NCBI GenBank assembly: GCA_964244885.1
Contig: CAXTKD010000007.1
Location: forward strand, 62,001 to 126,000
DNA: 64,000 bases
Direction of reading: 5' to 3'
DNA from: CAXTKD01 sp964244885
GTDB lineage: Bacteria > Pseudomonadota > Alphaproteobacteria > Sphingomonadales > Sphingomonadaceae
Positions 17,476 through 26,712 of the stretch are shown here, piece by piece. Both the position numbers and the translations under genes were made by a program. The stretch's first letter is position 1. Each line of letters begins with the position of its first letter. A model generated the notes under the pieces. The model had not been told where the DNA came from, searched no databases, and saw only the letters and a list, made by a program, of their open reading frames with translations.

Positions 17476-18575
17476 CAGCCCTCCTGCGCGTCGCCCCAGC
17501 GCGGATAGTCCGTGTAGCCGGCGGGGCCGGGGGTGTACCAGGTCCGCATCTCGCTCTCGGCGAGCGGGAGGTCGTCGCGCAGGCGCTCGGCCAAGTCGGG
17601 GTTGGCGACATAGGGGCGGCCGAAGGCGATGGCGTCGGCGGGGCCGTTCGCCACCGCGTCGAGCGCCCGCCGGCGGTCGAAGTCGCCGTTGAGGATGAGC
17701 GGGCCGGAAAAGACCTCGCGGATCGCCGGCGATTGCGCCGGTACGTCGCTCGCCCCGAAGCTGCCCCAGCTGTTCTGCTCGCGCAGGTGGAGATAGGCGA
17801 TGCCGCGCGCCTCGAGCGCGGCGGCGGCGGCGGTGAACAGCGCGTGCGGGTCGCTGTCGTCGGCGCCCTGGCTGTCGCCGTTGGGCGACAGGCGGATGGC
17901 GGTGCGGGCGGCGCCGACTTCGGCGATCACCGCGTCGACGACCTCGGTCATGAAGCGGATGCGGTTCTCCGGCCCGCCGCCGTAGGCGTCGGTTCGGTCG
18001 TTGGTGTTGTCGCGGAGGAATTGGTCGATCAGATAGCCGTTGGCGCCATGGATCTCGACTCCGTCGAAGCCGGCGCGGATGGCGTTGGCCGCGGCATGCG
18101 TGAAGTCGCCGACGACGCGCGGGATCTCGTTGACGGCAAGGGGGCGCGGCACGCCATAGGGAACTCGCTTGCCGTCGCTCAGGTAGGTTCGGACGCCGTC
18201 CGGCGCCGGGCGGTTCGACGACGACACCGGGGCGGCACCGCCGATGAAGTCCGGGTGGACCAGCCGGCCCATGTGCCAGAGCTGGAGAACGATGCGGCCG
18301 CCCTCGGCGTGGACGGCGTCGGTGACCGGCTTCCAGCCCTCGACCTGAGCGTCGGACCAGATGCCGGGAGCGTTCATCCAGCCGAGGCCTTCGCGGCTGA
18401 TCCCCGTCGCCTCGGTGACGATCAGGCCGGCCGAGGCGCGCTGGCGGTAATAGTCGACCATCAGCGGAGTCGGCACCGCGCTCTGATCGGAGCGGCCGCG
18501 GGTGAGCGGCGCCATGACGATTCGGTTGGGGGCGGCGATGGCGCCGTAGGCGATGGGATCGAATAGGCTTGGCAT
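17475..18575 (-). CDS. NADH:flavin oxidoreductase / old yellow enzyme family alkene reductase
   Basis: This 366-residue TIM-barrel flavoprotein starts MPSLFDPIAYGAI and has NRIVMAPLTR, QLWHMGR, the substrate-binding HGANGYLIDQFL and DRTDAYGGGPENR, and a C-terminal AFGRPYVANPDLAERL phosphate-binding region. It matches NemA/XenB-type ene reductases that reduce activated C=C bonds with NAD(P)H and FMN. It leads a two-gene operon with the 2OG oxygenase. The EamA gene is divergent, about 140 bases away. Confidence 0.9.
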   Translation of the reverse strand: MPSLFDPIAYGAIAAPNRIVMAPLTRGRSDQSAVPTPLMVDYYRQRASAGLIVTEATGISREGLGWMNAPGIWSDAQVEGWKPVTDAVHAEGGRIVLQLWHMGRLVHPDFIGGAAPVSSSNRPAPDGVRTYLSDGKRVPYGVPRPLAVNEIPRVVGDFTHAAANAIRAGFDGVEIHGANGYLIDQFLRDNTNDRTDAYGGGPENRIRFMTEVVDAVIAEVGAARTAIRLSPNGDSQGADDSDPHALFTAAAAALEARGIAYLHLREQNSWGSFGASDVPAQSPAIREVFSGPLILNGDFDRRRALDAVANGPADAIAFGRPYVANPDLAERLRDDLPLAESEMRTWYTPGPAGYTDYPRWGDAQEG

Positions 18576-18714
18576 GGACGGGCTCTTGAATTGCGGAAGA
18601 CTGCAAATGGTGGCGCTGGACGCTAAAGCTACGCTCTGCCACGGCATGGCAGCCATGCGCCAGCGTGGGTGTCGCCCGCCCGGCACAAGCAGTAGCGAGG
18701 CGCCGGAGCCGCCA

Positions 18715-19623
18715 GTGACGACCAAGCGACTCGCCTTTCCGATCTTCCTCGCCGGCAGCACGGTGCTGTCGGCCGGGCCGCTGTTCGTCCGGCTGGCCGA
18801 CGTCGGCGCGGTGCAGTCGGCGTTCTGGCGGCTGGCGCTGGCGCTGCCGGCACTGGCGTTGCTCGCGCGGTTCATGCCGGGATCGTCGTCGCCGTCCGAA
18901 GTGGCGCCGTCGCGACGCCAGCGCTGGACCTGGCTGCTCGCCGCCGGCTTCTTCTTCGCCGCCGACCTCGCGACCTGGCACCTCGGCATCAAGCGGACGA
19001 CGATGGCCAATTCGTCGCTGCTGGCGAACGGCGCGAGCTTCTTCTTCCCGGTCTGGGGCTATCTGGTGATGCGGACGTGGCCGACCCGCAAGGCGGGGGC
19101 GGCGATGCTGATCGCGCTCGCCGGCGCGGTGCTGCTGATGGGCCTGTCGGCGCGGCTCGGCGCGCGGCACCTGGCGGGGGACGTGCTGTGCGTCGCCGCG
19201 GCGCTTTCCTACACCGGCTATCTGGTGGTGATGGACAAGGCGCGCGGCGGCCTCGCGGTGTGGCCGGCGCTCGCGGCGTCGACCTTGGTCTCGACGCTGC
19301 TGCTGCTGCCGGTCGCGCTGCTGTCGAACGGCGCGTTCTGGCCGCGCGACTGGACGCCGCTGCTCTGCCTGGCGCTCGGCAGCCAGGTGCTGGGGCAGGG
19401 GCTGACGATCCTCGCGCTGCCCTATCTGAGCCCGCTCGCAACCGGGCTCGGGCTGCTCATCCAGCCGATCCTGACGACGCTGATCGGCTGGGCGTGGTTC
19501 GGCGAGGTGCTGGGGCCGGGCGAGACGCTCGGTATGTCGATGATCCTGCTGGCGCTGGTGCTGGTGCGGCTGCCCGACCGGCGCGCGCCGGCACAGCCGG
19601 CCGCGCCGCCGCCGCAGGAGTAG
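18715..19623 (+). CDS. EamA/DMT-family transporter
   Basis: The GTG at 18715 gives a 302-residue protein beginning TTKRLAFPIFLAGSTVLSAG with two EamA repeats (ten helices) and the familiar TTMANSSLLANGASFFFPVWG segment in the first half. A longer frame from 18553 would add 54 hydrophilic, Cys-containing residues that overlap the oxidoreductase start and look non-coding. GGAG lies about eight bases before the GTG. The substrate is unknown. Confidence 0.82.
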   Translation: MTTKRLAFPIFLAGSTVLSAGPLFVRLADVGAVQSAFWRLALALPALALLARFMPGSSSPSEVAPSRRQRWTWLLAAGFFFAADLATWHLGIKRTTMANSSLLANGASFFFPVWGYLVMRTWPTRKAGAAMLIALAGAVLLMGLSARLGARHLAGDVLCVAAALSYTGYLVVMDKARGGLAVWPALAASTLVSTLLLLPVALLSNGAFWPRDWTPLLCLALGSQVLGQGLTILALPYLSPLATGLGLLIQPILTTLIGWAWFGEVLGPGETLGMSMILLALVLVRLPDRRAPAQPAAPPPQE

Positions 19624-19680
19624 CGCGGCGGCGAAACTGCGGTTAGACCGGCGCGACCCTAGAACAACCGCGGATTCTCC

Positions 19681-20994
19681 ATGCGCTTGACGATGATCGG
19701 CACGGGCTATGTCGGCCTGGTGTCCGGAGCCTGCTTCTCCGAATTCGGCCACGACGTCACCTGCGTCGACCTGAACCAGGCGGTGATCGACCGGCTGGAG
19801 AAGGGTGAGATCCCGATCTTCGAGCCGGGGCTTGAGGATCTGGTGGCGCGCAACGTCCGCGCCGGGCGGCTGACCTTCACCACCGACCTCGCGGCGGGCG
19901 TCGCCGATGCCGAGGTGGTGTTCATCGCGGTCGGCACGCCGACGCGGCGCGGCGACGGGCATGCGGACCTGAGCTACGTCTACGCCGCGGCGAAGTCGAT
20001 CGCCGAAGCCGCGCCCGACCGCCTCGTGCTGGTCAACAAGTCGACGGTGCCGGTCGGCTCGGCGCGCGAGGTCGAGAAGATCGTCCGCGAGACGGCGCCG
20101 GGCAAGTCGATCAGCGTCGCGTCGAATCCCGAGTTCCTGCGCGAGGGCGCCGCGATCGAGGATTTCATGCACCCCGACCGCGTGGTCTGCGGCGTCGCCG
20201 ACGACCAGGCTCGCGAGGCGCTTCGCTCGGTCTACCGCCCGCTGTCGCTGCGCGACACGCCGGTGGTGTTCGTCGAGCGCGAGACCGCCGAGGTGGTGAA
20301 ATACGCCGCCAACGCCTTCCTCGCGATGAAGATCAGCTTCATCAACGAGATCGCCGACTTCTGCGAGACGGTCGGCGCCGACGTGCAGGGCGTGGCGCAC
20401 GGCATCGGCCTCGACAAGCGGATCGGCGGCAAGTTCCTCCACCCCGGGCCGGGCTATGGCGGCAGCTGCTTCCCCAAGGACACGCTGGCGCTGCTGCGGT
20501 CGAGCGAGGAGGCGGGGGCGCCGCTGAAGCTGATCGAGGCGACGGTCAAGATCAACGACGCGCGCAAGTTCGCGATGGTCGACCGGATCAAGAAGGCGTG
20601 CGGCGGGAGCGTGGCGGGCAAGACGATCGGCGTGCTCGGCGTGACCTTCAAGCCCAACACCGACGACATGCGCGACGCGCCGTCGCTGACCATCCTGCCG
20701 GGCCTGATCGCGGCGGGGGCGAAGGTGCGCGCCTATGACCCCGAGGGGATGAAGGCGGCCAAGCCGCTGCTGGCGGGCGTCGAATGGGCCGACGATTCGT
20801 TCGCCGCGGTCGCGGGGGCGGACGCGCTGGTGCTGCTCACCGAGTGGAGCGAGTTTCGCGGTATCGAGCTGGCGCGGCTGGCCAGGGCGATGACCGGCAG
20901 GGTCGTCGTCGACCTGCGCAACGTCTGGCGCCCCGCCGAGATGGCGAAGGCGGGCTTCGACTATCACTCGATCGGGCGGCCGCTGGGGAAGTAG
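19681..20994 (+). CDS. ugd: UDP-glucose 6-dehydrogenase
   Basis: This 437-residue enzyme oxidises UDP-Glc twice to UDP-GlcA with NAD+. It has the Rossmann start IGTGYVGLVSGACFSEFGH (residues 6-24), the STVPVGSA loop, and the active-site GGSCFPKDTLALL with the catalytic Cys near residue 262, followed by the C-terminal LGVTFKPNTDDMRDAPS domain. Length and motifs are those of a standard Ugd. Placed directly beside the polysaccharide island, it can supply GlcA for it, although its high GC matches the core rather than the island. Confidence 0.95.
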   Translation: MRLTMIGTGYVGLVSGACFSEFGHDVTCVDLNQAVIDRLEKGEIPIFEPGLEDLVARNVRAGRLTFTTDLAAGVADAEVVFIAVGTPTRRGDGHADLSYVYAAAKSIAEAAPDRLVLVNKSTVPVGSAREVEKIVRETAPGKSISVASNPEFLREGAAIEDFMHPDRVVCGVADDQAREALRSVYRPLSLRDTPVVFVERETAEVVKYAANAFLAMKISFINEIADFCETVGADVQGVAHGIGLDKRIGGKFLHPGPGYGGSCFPKDTLALLRSSEEAGAPLKLIEATVKINDARKFAMVDRIKKACGGSVAGKTIGVLGVTFKPNTDDMRDAPSLTILPGLIAAGAKVRAYDPEGMKAAKPLLAGVEWADDSFAAVAGADALVLLTEWSEFRGIELARLARAMTGRVVVDLRNVWRPAEMAKAGFDYHSIGRPLGK

Positions 20995-21025
20995 GAGACG
21001 TGCGCCGGGTCCAGCGGGCGTCTCC
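20994..21025 (+). terminator. Possible terminator after ugd
   Basis: GGAGACG at 20994-21000 pairs perfectly with CGTCTCC at 21019-21025 across an 18-base loop that can pair further (CGCC...GGGCG). Only TT follows, so this is a weak call. The remaining bases up to 21138 show a drop in GC that marks the island boundary and hold no recognisable gene. Confidence 0.4.
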
Positions 21026-21138
21026 TTCCAATAGCGGGTCTTATGTCTGTCCCGGGCGAACGCCTTGCCGCCATACCTTGGCTTTGGTACTTAGCCCGGA
21101 AGCGACATTCGTGTCGGTCTTAGGGCGAATGCGAGTAT

Positions 21139-21951
21139 ATGCTAGATAGAGCGCAAATAGATCAGGTCTACCCAGATGGCTTTCTAGTCGTTCCGCAGGT
21201 CATCGGCGCATCGGAGATCGCAAGTCTGAGAACCGATTTGGATTGTCAATTTAGAAACACATCGAACTATCCGAGCGACGCAAATGGCGGGGACGTGCGC
21301 CACAGCATTCGTGTCGATCTGTGCGCACGCTTTCCGCAGTTTCGCTGGTTGCTTACCCATGAGCCAATCATCTCCAGCGCCCAATCTTTGTTGGATGCCG
21401 ATGCCGTTGTGCTGCCCGAAGTGGTAGCCCATGAGTCCGGTTATGGCCCGTGGCACAAGGACATTACTTCCCAGGAGCGGGACGACCATCAGTTCCATTG
21501 GGAAGACCCGAACTTTGCCATGCTTGAGGCAGCGATTTACTTGCAGGACAATGGCCCTGATCGCGGGGGGGGGGCACTTGACGTCATCCCGGGCTCACAC
21601 AAGATTCCGGATCGTTATTCAACGCTGCCAACTCGCCTCATCAACAAACTTCGGCAGAAAGGGCGGTGGCCTGACCACGCCGATCGCTTTTCGATTCCGA
21701 GCAAGGCCGGCGATTTGGTTCTCTTTCACTTCAAACTCGATCACCGGGCGACGCCGCCTCGCAAAGCGCACTTGGGATCGACACAACGCAAGCTTGCAAT
21801 CTTCATTGCCTTCAGTCGGCGGAATGAAAGCGCCTTCCTTCGCTACGTCGACTATGTCAAGACGAGGCCCAGCTACGCTTGTCTGGGGAATCATAGCTAT
21901 CCGGACGATTACCGCGAAAAGGTAGAGAGCAGAGGCCTCAAGCTTCTCTAA
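21139..21951 (+). CDS. Phytanoyl-CoA dioxygenase (PhyH) family protein
   Basis: The 270-residue protein has PhyH signatures: DGFLVVPQVI at the start, the iron-binding H-x-D in GPWHKDITS near residue 105, a GGGALDVIPGSHKIPDRY segment, and the distal GDLVLFHFKLDHRATPP with the second His. These Fe(II)/2-oxoglutarate enzymes hydroxylate small molecules, and in polysaccharide loci they are sometimes proposed to act on sugars or lipids. GC and codon use are clearly lower than in ugd. A run of ten Gs (21565-21574) lies in the Gly-Gly-Gly codons. Confidence 0.8.
   Translation: MLDRAQIDQVYPDGFLVVPQVIGASEIASLRTDLDCQFRNTSNYPSDANGGDVRHSIRVDLCARFPQFRWLLTHEPIISSAQSLLDADAVVLPEVVAHESGYGPWHKDITSQERDDHQFHWEDPNFAMLEAAIYLQDNGPDRGGGALDVIPGSHKIPDRYSTLPTRLINKLRQKGRWPDHADRFSIPSKAGDLVLFHFKLDHRATPPRKAHLGSTQRKLAIFIAFSRRNESAFLRYVDYVKTRPSYACLGNHSYPDDYREKVESRGLKLL
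21565..21574 (+). repeat. Poly-G tract (G10) inside the PhyH gene
   Basis: Ten consecutive Gs encode Arg-Gly-Gly-Gly near residue 142 of the dioxygenase. A gain or loss of one G would frameshift the protein before its second iron ligand. The call is certain as sequence; a role in phase variation is only inferred. Confidence 0.85.
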
Positions 21952-22000
21952 CGCCGCCGCCAAGTTAGCTGGCGGCTTGCTTTCGATATTGGAGACATCG

Positions 22001-22822
22001 ATGCCATCAGTAAAAGCTGAGGTCGAGGCATTTTGGAACGCAGCATCTTGCGGCGAGAACCTTTACCTGACCGACGCAGACCGCGCGGGCTACGACTTGC
22101 ATGCTAAGGCTCGATACCGGTTAGAACCTTACATTCTCGAATTCATGGAGCCGCAGCGCTGGGCAGGAAAGCAGGTGCTGGAGATCGGCGTAGGCATGGG
22201 CGCAGATCATCAGGTTCTTGCCGAGGCTGGCGCCATTATGTCGGGCGTCGATCTTACCGAACGCGCTATTGAACATACCGCGCGCCGGTTTGCGTTACTG
22301 GGACTGCAATCTGACCTTCGTGCTGGCGATGCAGAGAACCTGCCCTTCGCCGATATGAGCTTCGATGCAGTCTACAGTTACGGAGTGATCCATCATTCAC
22401 CCGATACGAAACGGGCTGCAGCCGAGATTATGCGCGTACTGAGGCCGGGCGGCGTTTTTAAGGTGATGATCTACAATCGGTATTCGCTTGTCGGGTTTAT
22501 GCTTTGGCTGCGCTATGGGCTTCATCGAGGCCTCGGGCTAGACGAGGTGTACGCAGAGCATATGGAAAGCCCTGGAACGAAGGCCTATACGCCCGTTGAG
22601 GCGGCCGCTTTATTTCCGGGCACCAATGCGAAGACGCGCATTATCCTTACACATGGCGACCTTCTCACTTCGGAAGCGGGCCAGCGCCATACTGGGGTGC
22701 TGTTGAAGGTCGCACGAATGGTCTGGCCCCGCTGGTTATTGACGCGCGTCGCGGGCAGGCTAGGGACACACCTCTTGATCGAGGGACGCAAGCCGGATGT
22801 CGCCGCGACACCAAATAACTGA
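22001..22822 (+). CDS. Class I SAM-dependent methyltransferase
   Basis: The ATG at 22001 (GGAG six bases upstream) gives 273 residues with methyltransferase motif I VLEIGVGMGADH near residue 59, an acidic SGVDLTERAIEHT loop, FDAVYSYGVIHHSPDT (motif II) and MRVLRPGGVFKVMIYN (motif III). The fold is clear, but the acceptor is not. Low-GC codon use and position tie it to the PhyH gene upstream and to the polysaccharide island, so a sugar or lipid substrate is plausible. An upstream Met at 21977 is less likely. Confidence 0.8.
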   Translation: MPSVKAEVEAFWNAASCGENLYLTDADRAGYDLHAKARYRLEPYILEFMEPQRWAGKQVLEIGVGMGADHQVLAEAGAIMSGVDLTERAIEHTARRFALLGLQSDLRAGDAENLPFADMSFDAVYSYGVIHHSPDTKRAAAEIMRVLRPGGVFKVMIYNRYSLVGFMLWLRYGLHRGLGLDEVYAEHMESPGTKAYTPVEAAALFPGTNAKTRIILTHGDLLTSEAGQRHTGVLLKVARMVWPRWLLTRVAGRLGTHLLIEGRKPDVAATPNN

Positions 22823-22874
22823 CTGCGCGGCGATGCCTGGGTACAAGCGGGCAATTGCCGATCCTCCCTCAGGC

Positions 22875-23638
22875 CTAGGTTGTGGACTCATAAGTTCTGA
22901 GCCGGATGCGGGTTGAGGCGAGCAGGACTGCGGCGAGGAAGTTGCGTGCGAGCTTGTCGAAGCGGGTGGCGATGCGGCGGAAATGCTTGAGCTTGCAGAA
23001 GTAGCGTTCGACGACATTGCGTCTGCGGTAGATAGCGGGGTCGATCGAGCGCTGGACCTTTCGGTCGCGCTGGGTCGGGAGGTGGGCACAGCCGCCGCGT
23101 GATTGGACGAGGTCGATGACGGCCTGGGCGTCGTATCCGCGATCGGCGACCAGCGCCCTGGCCGGCGGCAGGCCGTCGATCAACGCCTGCACTGCGGCCT
23201 TGTCGGACGCCTGCCCCGCCGAGAGGGTGATCCTGAGGGCAGGCCGTCCTGATCGACGAGCGCATTGATCTTGGTGCCCAGTCCGCCACGAGAACGGCCG
23301 ATGGTGTGATCCGCGCCCCCTTTTTACCACCAGCCGCATGCTGGTGGGCGCGGATGATCGAGCTCGATCAGACGCATCGAGGCAGGCTCGCCCGCCGAGA
23401 GCGCTTCGAACACCCGCACCCACACGCCTGCCTTCGACCAGCGGTTGAAGCGGTTGTAAACCGTCGTGTGCGGACCATAGCGCGCCGGCAGGTCGCGCCA
23501 GGGCGAGCCGGTTCGCAACACATAGAAGATGCCGTTCAGCACCCGCCGGTCGTCCACCCGCGCAACCCCGCGCGGCTTGTTCGGCAGCAACGGCGCGATC
23601 AGCCGCCACTCCGCCTCGCTCAGATCATATCGCGCCAT
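22875..23638 (-). pseudogene. IS5-family transposase, in several reading frames
   Basis: From the ATG at 23638 the DUF4096 part reads ARYDLSEAEWRLIAPLLPNK ... GIFYVLRTGSPWRDLP ... YGPHTTVYNRFNRW. After SMRLI the homologous sequence moves to another frame (SSIIRAHQHAAGGKK), then at A5G5 (about 23317-23326) back to the first frame (KGGADHTIGRSRGG...VDQDGLP). Near 23239 it moves to a third frame (LRITLSAGQASDKAAV ... RRRNVVERYFCKLKHFR). IS427-type elements can use one programmed frameshift, but three frame changes suggest a broken gene or sequence errors. The final TAG is completed by the flanking target TA. Confidence 0.75.
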
Positions 23639-23708
23639 CCCAAGGCTCCCTTCCGGGAACCTTGAATCAGCCACAACCCAACTGCGCAACCTTTATGAAT
23701 TCACAACC
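22878..23708 (-). mobile_element. IS5-family insertion sequence (IS427-like), 831 bp
   Basis: The element runs from GGTTGTGGACTCATAAG (22878) to CTTTATGAATTCACAACC (23708). These ends are imperfect inverted repeats of about 18 bases. TA at 22876-22877 and 23709-23710 looks like the 2-bp target duplication. It contains one transposase region on the minus strand and sits between the methyltransferase and wzz-like genes at the 3' end of the island's minus-strand operon. Confidence 0.85.
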
Positions 23709-23736
23709 TAGAGCGGCGGGCCGCAGCAGTCGTCTT

Positions 23737-24696
23737 CTATGTCTGCACCGGGAAACGCCGGCGCAACGCGCGAAGATCGATCACTGTCAGCAACACTCCG
23801 ACCAAAAAGCCGGAGAACACGCCGGCAAGCAAGACGAGGACAACATTCGGCGCGATCGGCCTCTCCAGCGTCGAAGGAGGTTCGGTCACCATGGCGGCAA
23901 ACGGCGCTCCCGAGCTCGCCATCATAATCGACTTCTCCTGCTCGCCCAACGCCTCTGACAAGTCACGCCTGTGCTCGACGAGCACCACGGTTCGCATACG
24001 CTGCGAGAGGTAGCTGGCGTAGGATACCGCCGTAGCCAAGCTCGACTGTTTGATGCGCGTGTCGGCGCGACGATGCAATTCCCCCAGAACTCGTGCCGCA
24101 AGTTCAGGGTCTTCGCTGTCAAACGAAATCCGGGTGATCGGTGGATCTCTCGGTCCGGGCCGACCAATCACGATCGCTCGGATGAGATAGTCATGAAGGT
24201 CCGCCGCCCCCGGTGCGTGCCATGCTGAAACGGGCAGGCCAACAAGGCCGGCGAAGTCTCGTCTGGCTTTGTAAACGACACCTTGGGGCTCGTGCCAACT
24301 TTGCGTCCGCTTATCCCATTGGCTGGCGAAGATACGCCGCATTATCGTGGGGTCTTGGGCAAGTTCGGCCGCTAGCGAACGTGACAACATCGTGTCCAAG
24401 TACAGATCGAAAGGGCTAATACCCCCGCTCGGCGAGCCCACCGATACGCCAGCCAGCGCTGCAAGCCCGCTTAAGCCGCCAAGACGGTTGCCGGCGCCAC
24501 CTGACGACGGTGCCGGCGCGACTCTCAATTCCGTGTGATAGACGAGCGGAGTTGCTCGCACATAGACCACACCGAGTAGAAAACCGACAAAGGCCATGCC
24601 GAGGAGTAGCCATTTGCGATTGAAGAGGCGCCGCGCAATCTCGAAAGCATCGACTTCGCGGTTATGTGGCGGGAGCTCAGATAGGGGCATATTCAT
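23737..24696 (-). CDS. Wzz/chain-length determinant family protein
   Basis: The 319-residue protein has an N-terminal membrane segment (WLLLGMAFVGFLLGVVYV, residues about 29-46), a large periplasmic part with a Gly-rich LAALAGVSVGSPSGGISPFD stretch, predicted helices with SYLSQRMRTVVLVEHRRDLS, and a C-terminal membrane segment (VVLVLLAGVFSGFLVGVLL) with a Pro-rich run before it. This is the Wzz/PCP topology that sets O-antigen or EPS chain length. No Tyr kinase domain is fused. Its ATG overlaps the asnB stop (ATGA), so it is the last gene of the minus-strand operon. Confidence 0.85.
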   Translation of the reverse strand: MNMPLSELPPHNREVDAFEIARRLFNRKWLLLGMAFVGFLLGVVYVRATPLVYHTELRVAPAPSSGGAGNRLGGLSGLAALAGVSVGSPSGGISPFDLYLDTMLSRSLAAELAQDPTIMRRIFASQWDKRTQSWHEPQGVVYKARRDFAGLVGLPVSAWHAPGAADLHDYLIRAIVIGRPGPRDPPITRISFDSEDPELAARVLGELHRRADTRIKQSSLATAVSYASYLSQRMRTVVLVEHRRDLSEALGEQEKSIMMASSGAPFAAMVTEPPSTLERPIAPNVVLVLLAGVFSGFLVGVLLTVIDLRALRRRFPVQT

Positions 24697-26609
24697 ACCG
24701 CATATGCTTCAGCGTTGCGTATCGGCGAGCGCAACCTAGCGGTGTCCCCCCTTCCAGCATCGAGCCAGTGCGCGAGCACCAGCAACATCCAGAGTTGAAG
24801 AGAGTTATCCGAGCGCCGTGTATAGAAGGCATCGATAAGCGCGTCGATCAACGGCCGAGGTACGTATCGGCGCAGCCGGTCGTTGTTCAATCTCTCGCGA
24901 ACGAAAGCCTGCTTTGACTGCATCCAGTACCACATTGGCGGATTGAAACCGCGCTTGCGCCTACGGACGATATTTTGGGGCAAGGCTGGCGCATAGGCGT
25001 GCTTGAGGACAAATTTTTGGACCCCACGGCGAATCTTGAGTTCGGGCGACAACGTTGCCGCGAACTCAATCATTTCTCTCCCGACGAAGGGTACACGCAG
25101 TTCGAAGCCGTTCGACATGCTCATCCGGTCAGCGCCTTCCAACAGATTAAACGGAACGAAGCTGTTCAAGTCGGCATATAGCGCGCTGCTCACATCATCA
25201 GACTGGGCGTCGAGAAACAATTTGGAAATATAGTCAGAACGTATGTCACCGAAGCTCAGCTTCCCGGACGGGTTGAAGTTCTTCAAATCTTCGGGCGTGA
25301 AGACTGTCGACCATTGCTGGAAGGCGCACGCTGGCTGCTCGTCCAGTCCCATCAGGAATTGCCGTGCGCGCCGAACAAGGTGTTGGCCGTTCGGCGTTTC
25401 GGGAAGCATACGGAGCGCGTATAGGCTGAGCGATGCCATCGGGCCTAACCAGCGCCGTGCTCCGGCGGCGACCTTGAGCGCCTTGTGGCGGGGATAACCC
25501 GCGAATAGCTCATCGCCGCCGTCGCCGACCAATGCAACGGTGACATGTTCCCGCGCGGCGGCAGTTAGCAGGTGGACCATGGCGACGGTCGGATTGCCGT
25601 AAGGCTCGTCGAAGTGATGAACGATCAGATCGAGATATTCCTCCAGCGCTGATTGCCCGAATTCGGGGTATAGCACTTTGTGGTCCACCCCGATGTGCCG
25701 CGCTACCGCCTCTGCATATTCGGTTTCGTCATATTCGGGGTTATCGCGATAGCCGATCGAGAAGGTCTGCACTGCCTTCGTATTAAGCGCCATCTCTGCA
25801 ACGATAGCGCTTGAGTCCATCCCACCGCTTAGGAATGCTCCCAGCGGAACATCCGCAATCATTCGCCGCCGCACGGCGCGCCCAAATACGTCCCGCAGCC
25901 TTTCGGTGGCAATGTTTAGATCGGTGACTGGATGCCCGCTCGGCTTGGGGACGCTCCACCAGCGACCGATTTTTAACTGGTCATCTTCTGGTGAGTAGGT
26001 GAGCCAATGGCCCGGAGGTAGTTTGAAAATATCCTCGTACGCAGTGAACGGTGCGGGAATGTACGAATAGATCAGATACTCGTAAATCGAAGCGTCGCGG
26101 ATCTCGAGGTCAGCGTTCAGTGCCTCGATAAGTTTCAGCTCGGACCCGAACGCGAAGTGACCGGAACGTTGCTGATAGAAGAACGGCTTGATCCCAATAT
26201 GATCGCGCGCTGCGAACAAATTGCGAGACTTCGTATCCCAGATGGCGAACGCAAACATGCCGTCGAGACGGTCCAGCAGGGACGGTCCCCATCGACGAAA
26301 GCCGTTCAGGACAACCTCGGTATCGGATTGAGTTCGGAAAAGAACCCCCACCGCCGTAAGTTCGGCGCGTAGTTCGAGATAGTTGAAGATTTCGCCGTTG
26401 AAGACGATGATCAAGCCGTCATCGTCGCTCACCATCGGTTGATTGGCGGTATCGCTAAGATCGATAATAGACAGCCGGTTGTGGCAGAGCAAGGCGTCGT
26501 CATCCTGCCATATACCGAACGCATCGGGGCCTCGATGACTTGTCAGCCTGCCCCAGCGGTTCGCATCTAAATCGGGACGAGGCCCGATGATGCCCATTAT
26601 TCCACACAT
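24693..26609 (-). CDS. asnB: Asparagine synthetase B-like (glutamine-hydrolysing) amidotransferase
   Basis: The true start at 26609 gives MCGIMGIIG with Cys2 as the N-terminal nucleophile of a class II glutaminase domain (residues 1 to about 200; SHRGPDAFG and NGEIFNY are present). An ATP-pyrophosphatase synthetase domain follows with FLSGGMDSSAIVAEM near residue 263 and VGDGGDELFAGYPRH. The length of 638 residues is normal. AsnB homologues inside polysaccharide loci may amidate uronic acids or other sugars rather than make Asn; this is inference from context. An upstream extension to 26771 overlaps the neighbouring polymerase gene and is rejected. Confidence 0.9.
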   Translation of the reverse strand: MCGIMGIIGPRPDLDANRWGRLTSHRGPDAFGIWQDDDALLCHNRLSIIDLSDTANQPMVSDDDGLIIVFNGEIFNYLELRAELTAVGVLFRTQSDTEVVLNGFRRWGPSLLDRLDGMFAFAIWDTKSRNLFAARDHIGIKPFFYQQRSGHFAFGSELKLIEALNADLEIRDASIYEYLIYSYIPAPFTAYEDIFKLPPGHWLTYSPEDDQLKIGRWWSVPKPSGHPVTDLNIATERLRDVFGRAVRRRMIADVPLGAFLSGGMDSSAIVAEMALNTKAVQTFSIGYRDNPEYDETEYAEAVARHIGVDHKVLYPEFGQSALEEYLDLIVHHFDEPYGNPTVAMVHLLTAAAREHVTVALVGDGGDELFAGYPRHKALKVAAGARRWLGPMASLSLYALRMLPETPNGQHLVRRARQFLMGLDEQPACAFQQWSTVFTPEDLKNFNPSGKLSFGDIRSDYISKLFLDAQSDDVSSALYADLNSFVPFNLLEGADRMSMSNGFELRVPFVGREMIEFAATLSPELKIRRGVQKFVLKHAYAPALPQNIVRRRKRGFNPPMWYWMQSKQAFVRERLNNDRLRRYVPRPLIDALIDAFYTRRSDNSLQLWMLLVLAHWLDAGRGDTARLRSPIRNAEAYAV

Positions 26610-26712
26610 AAAATAGCTTTCGCTCGGCGGCAAAACGGGAGGTTCGCTGGTGCCAGCCGGGTTTGAGATCCACTGGCATTCACTCGGCAGCATGACATGT
26701 GGCGCTCTTCGC

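Noticed and set aside
16750..20967. Very long minus-strand frame of 1405 codons
   Set aside because: Only its last 241 codons (the 2OG oxygenase) are real. The rest is a shadow over the oxidoreductase, EamA and ugd genes, with Arg/His/Gln-rich composition.
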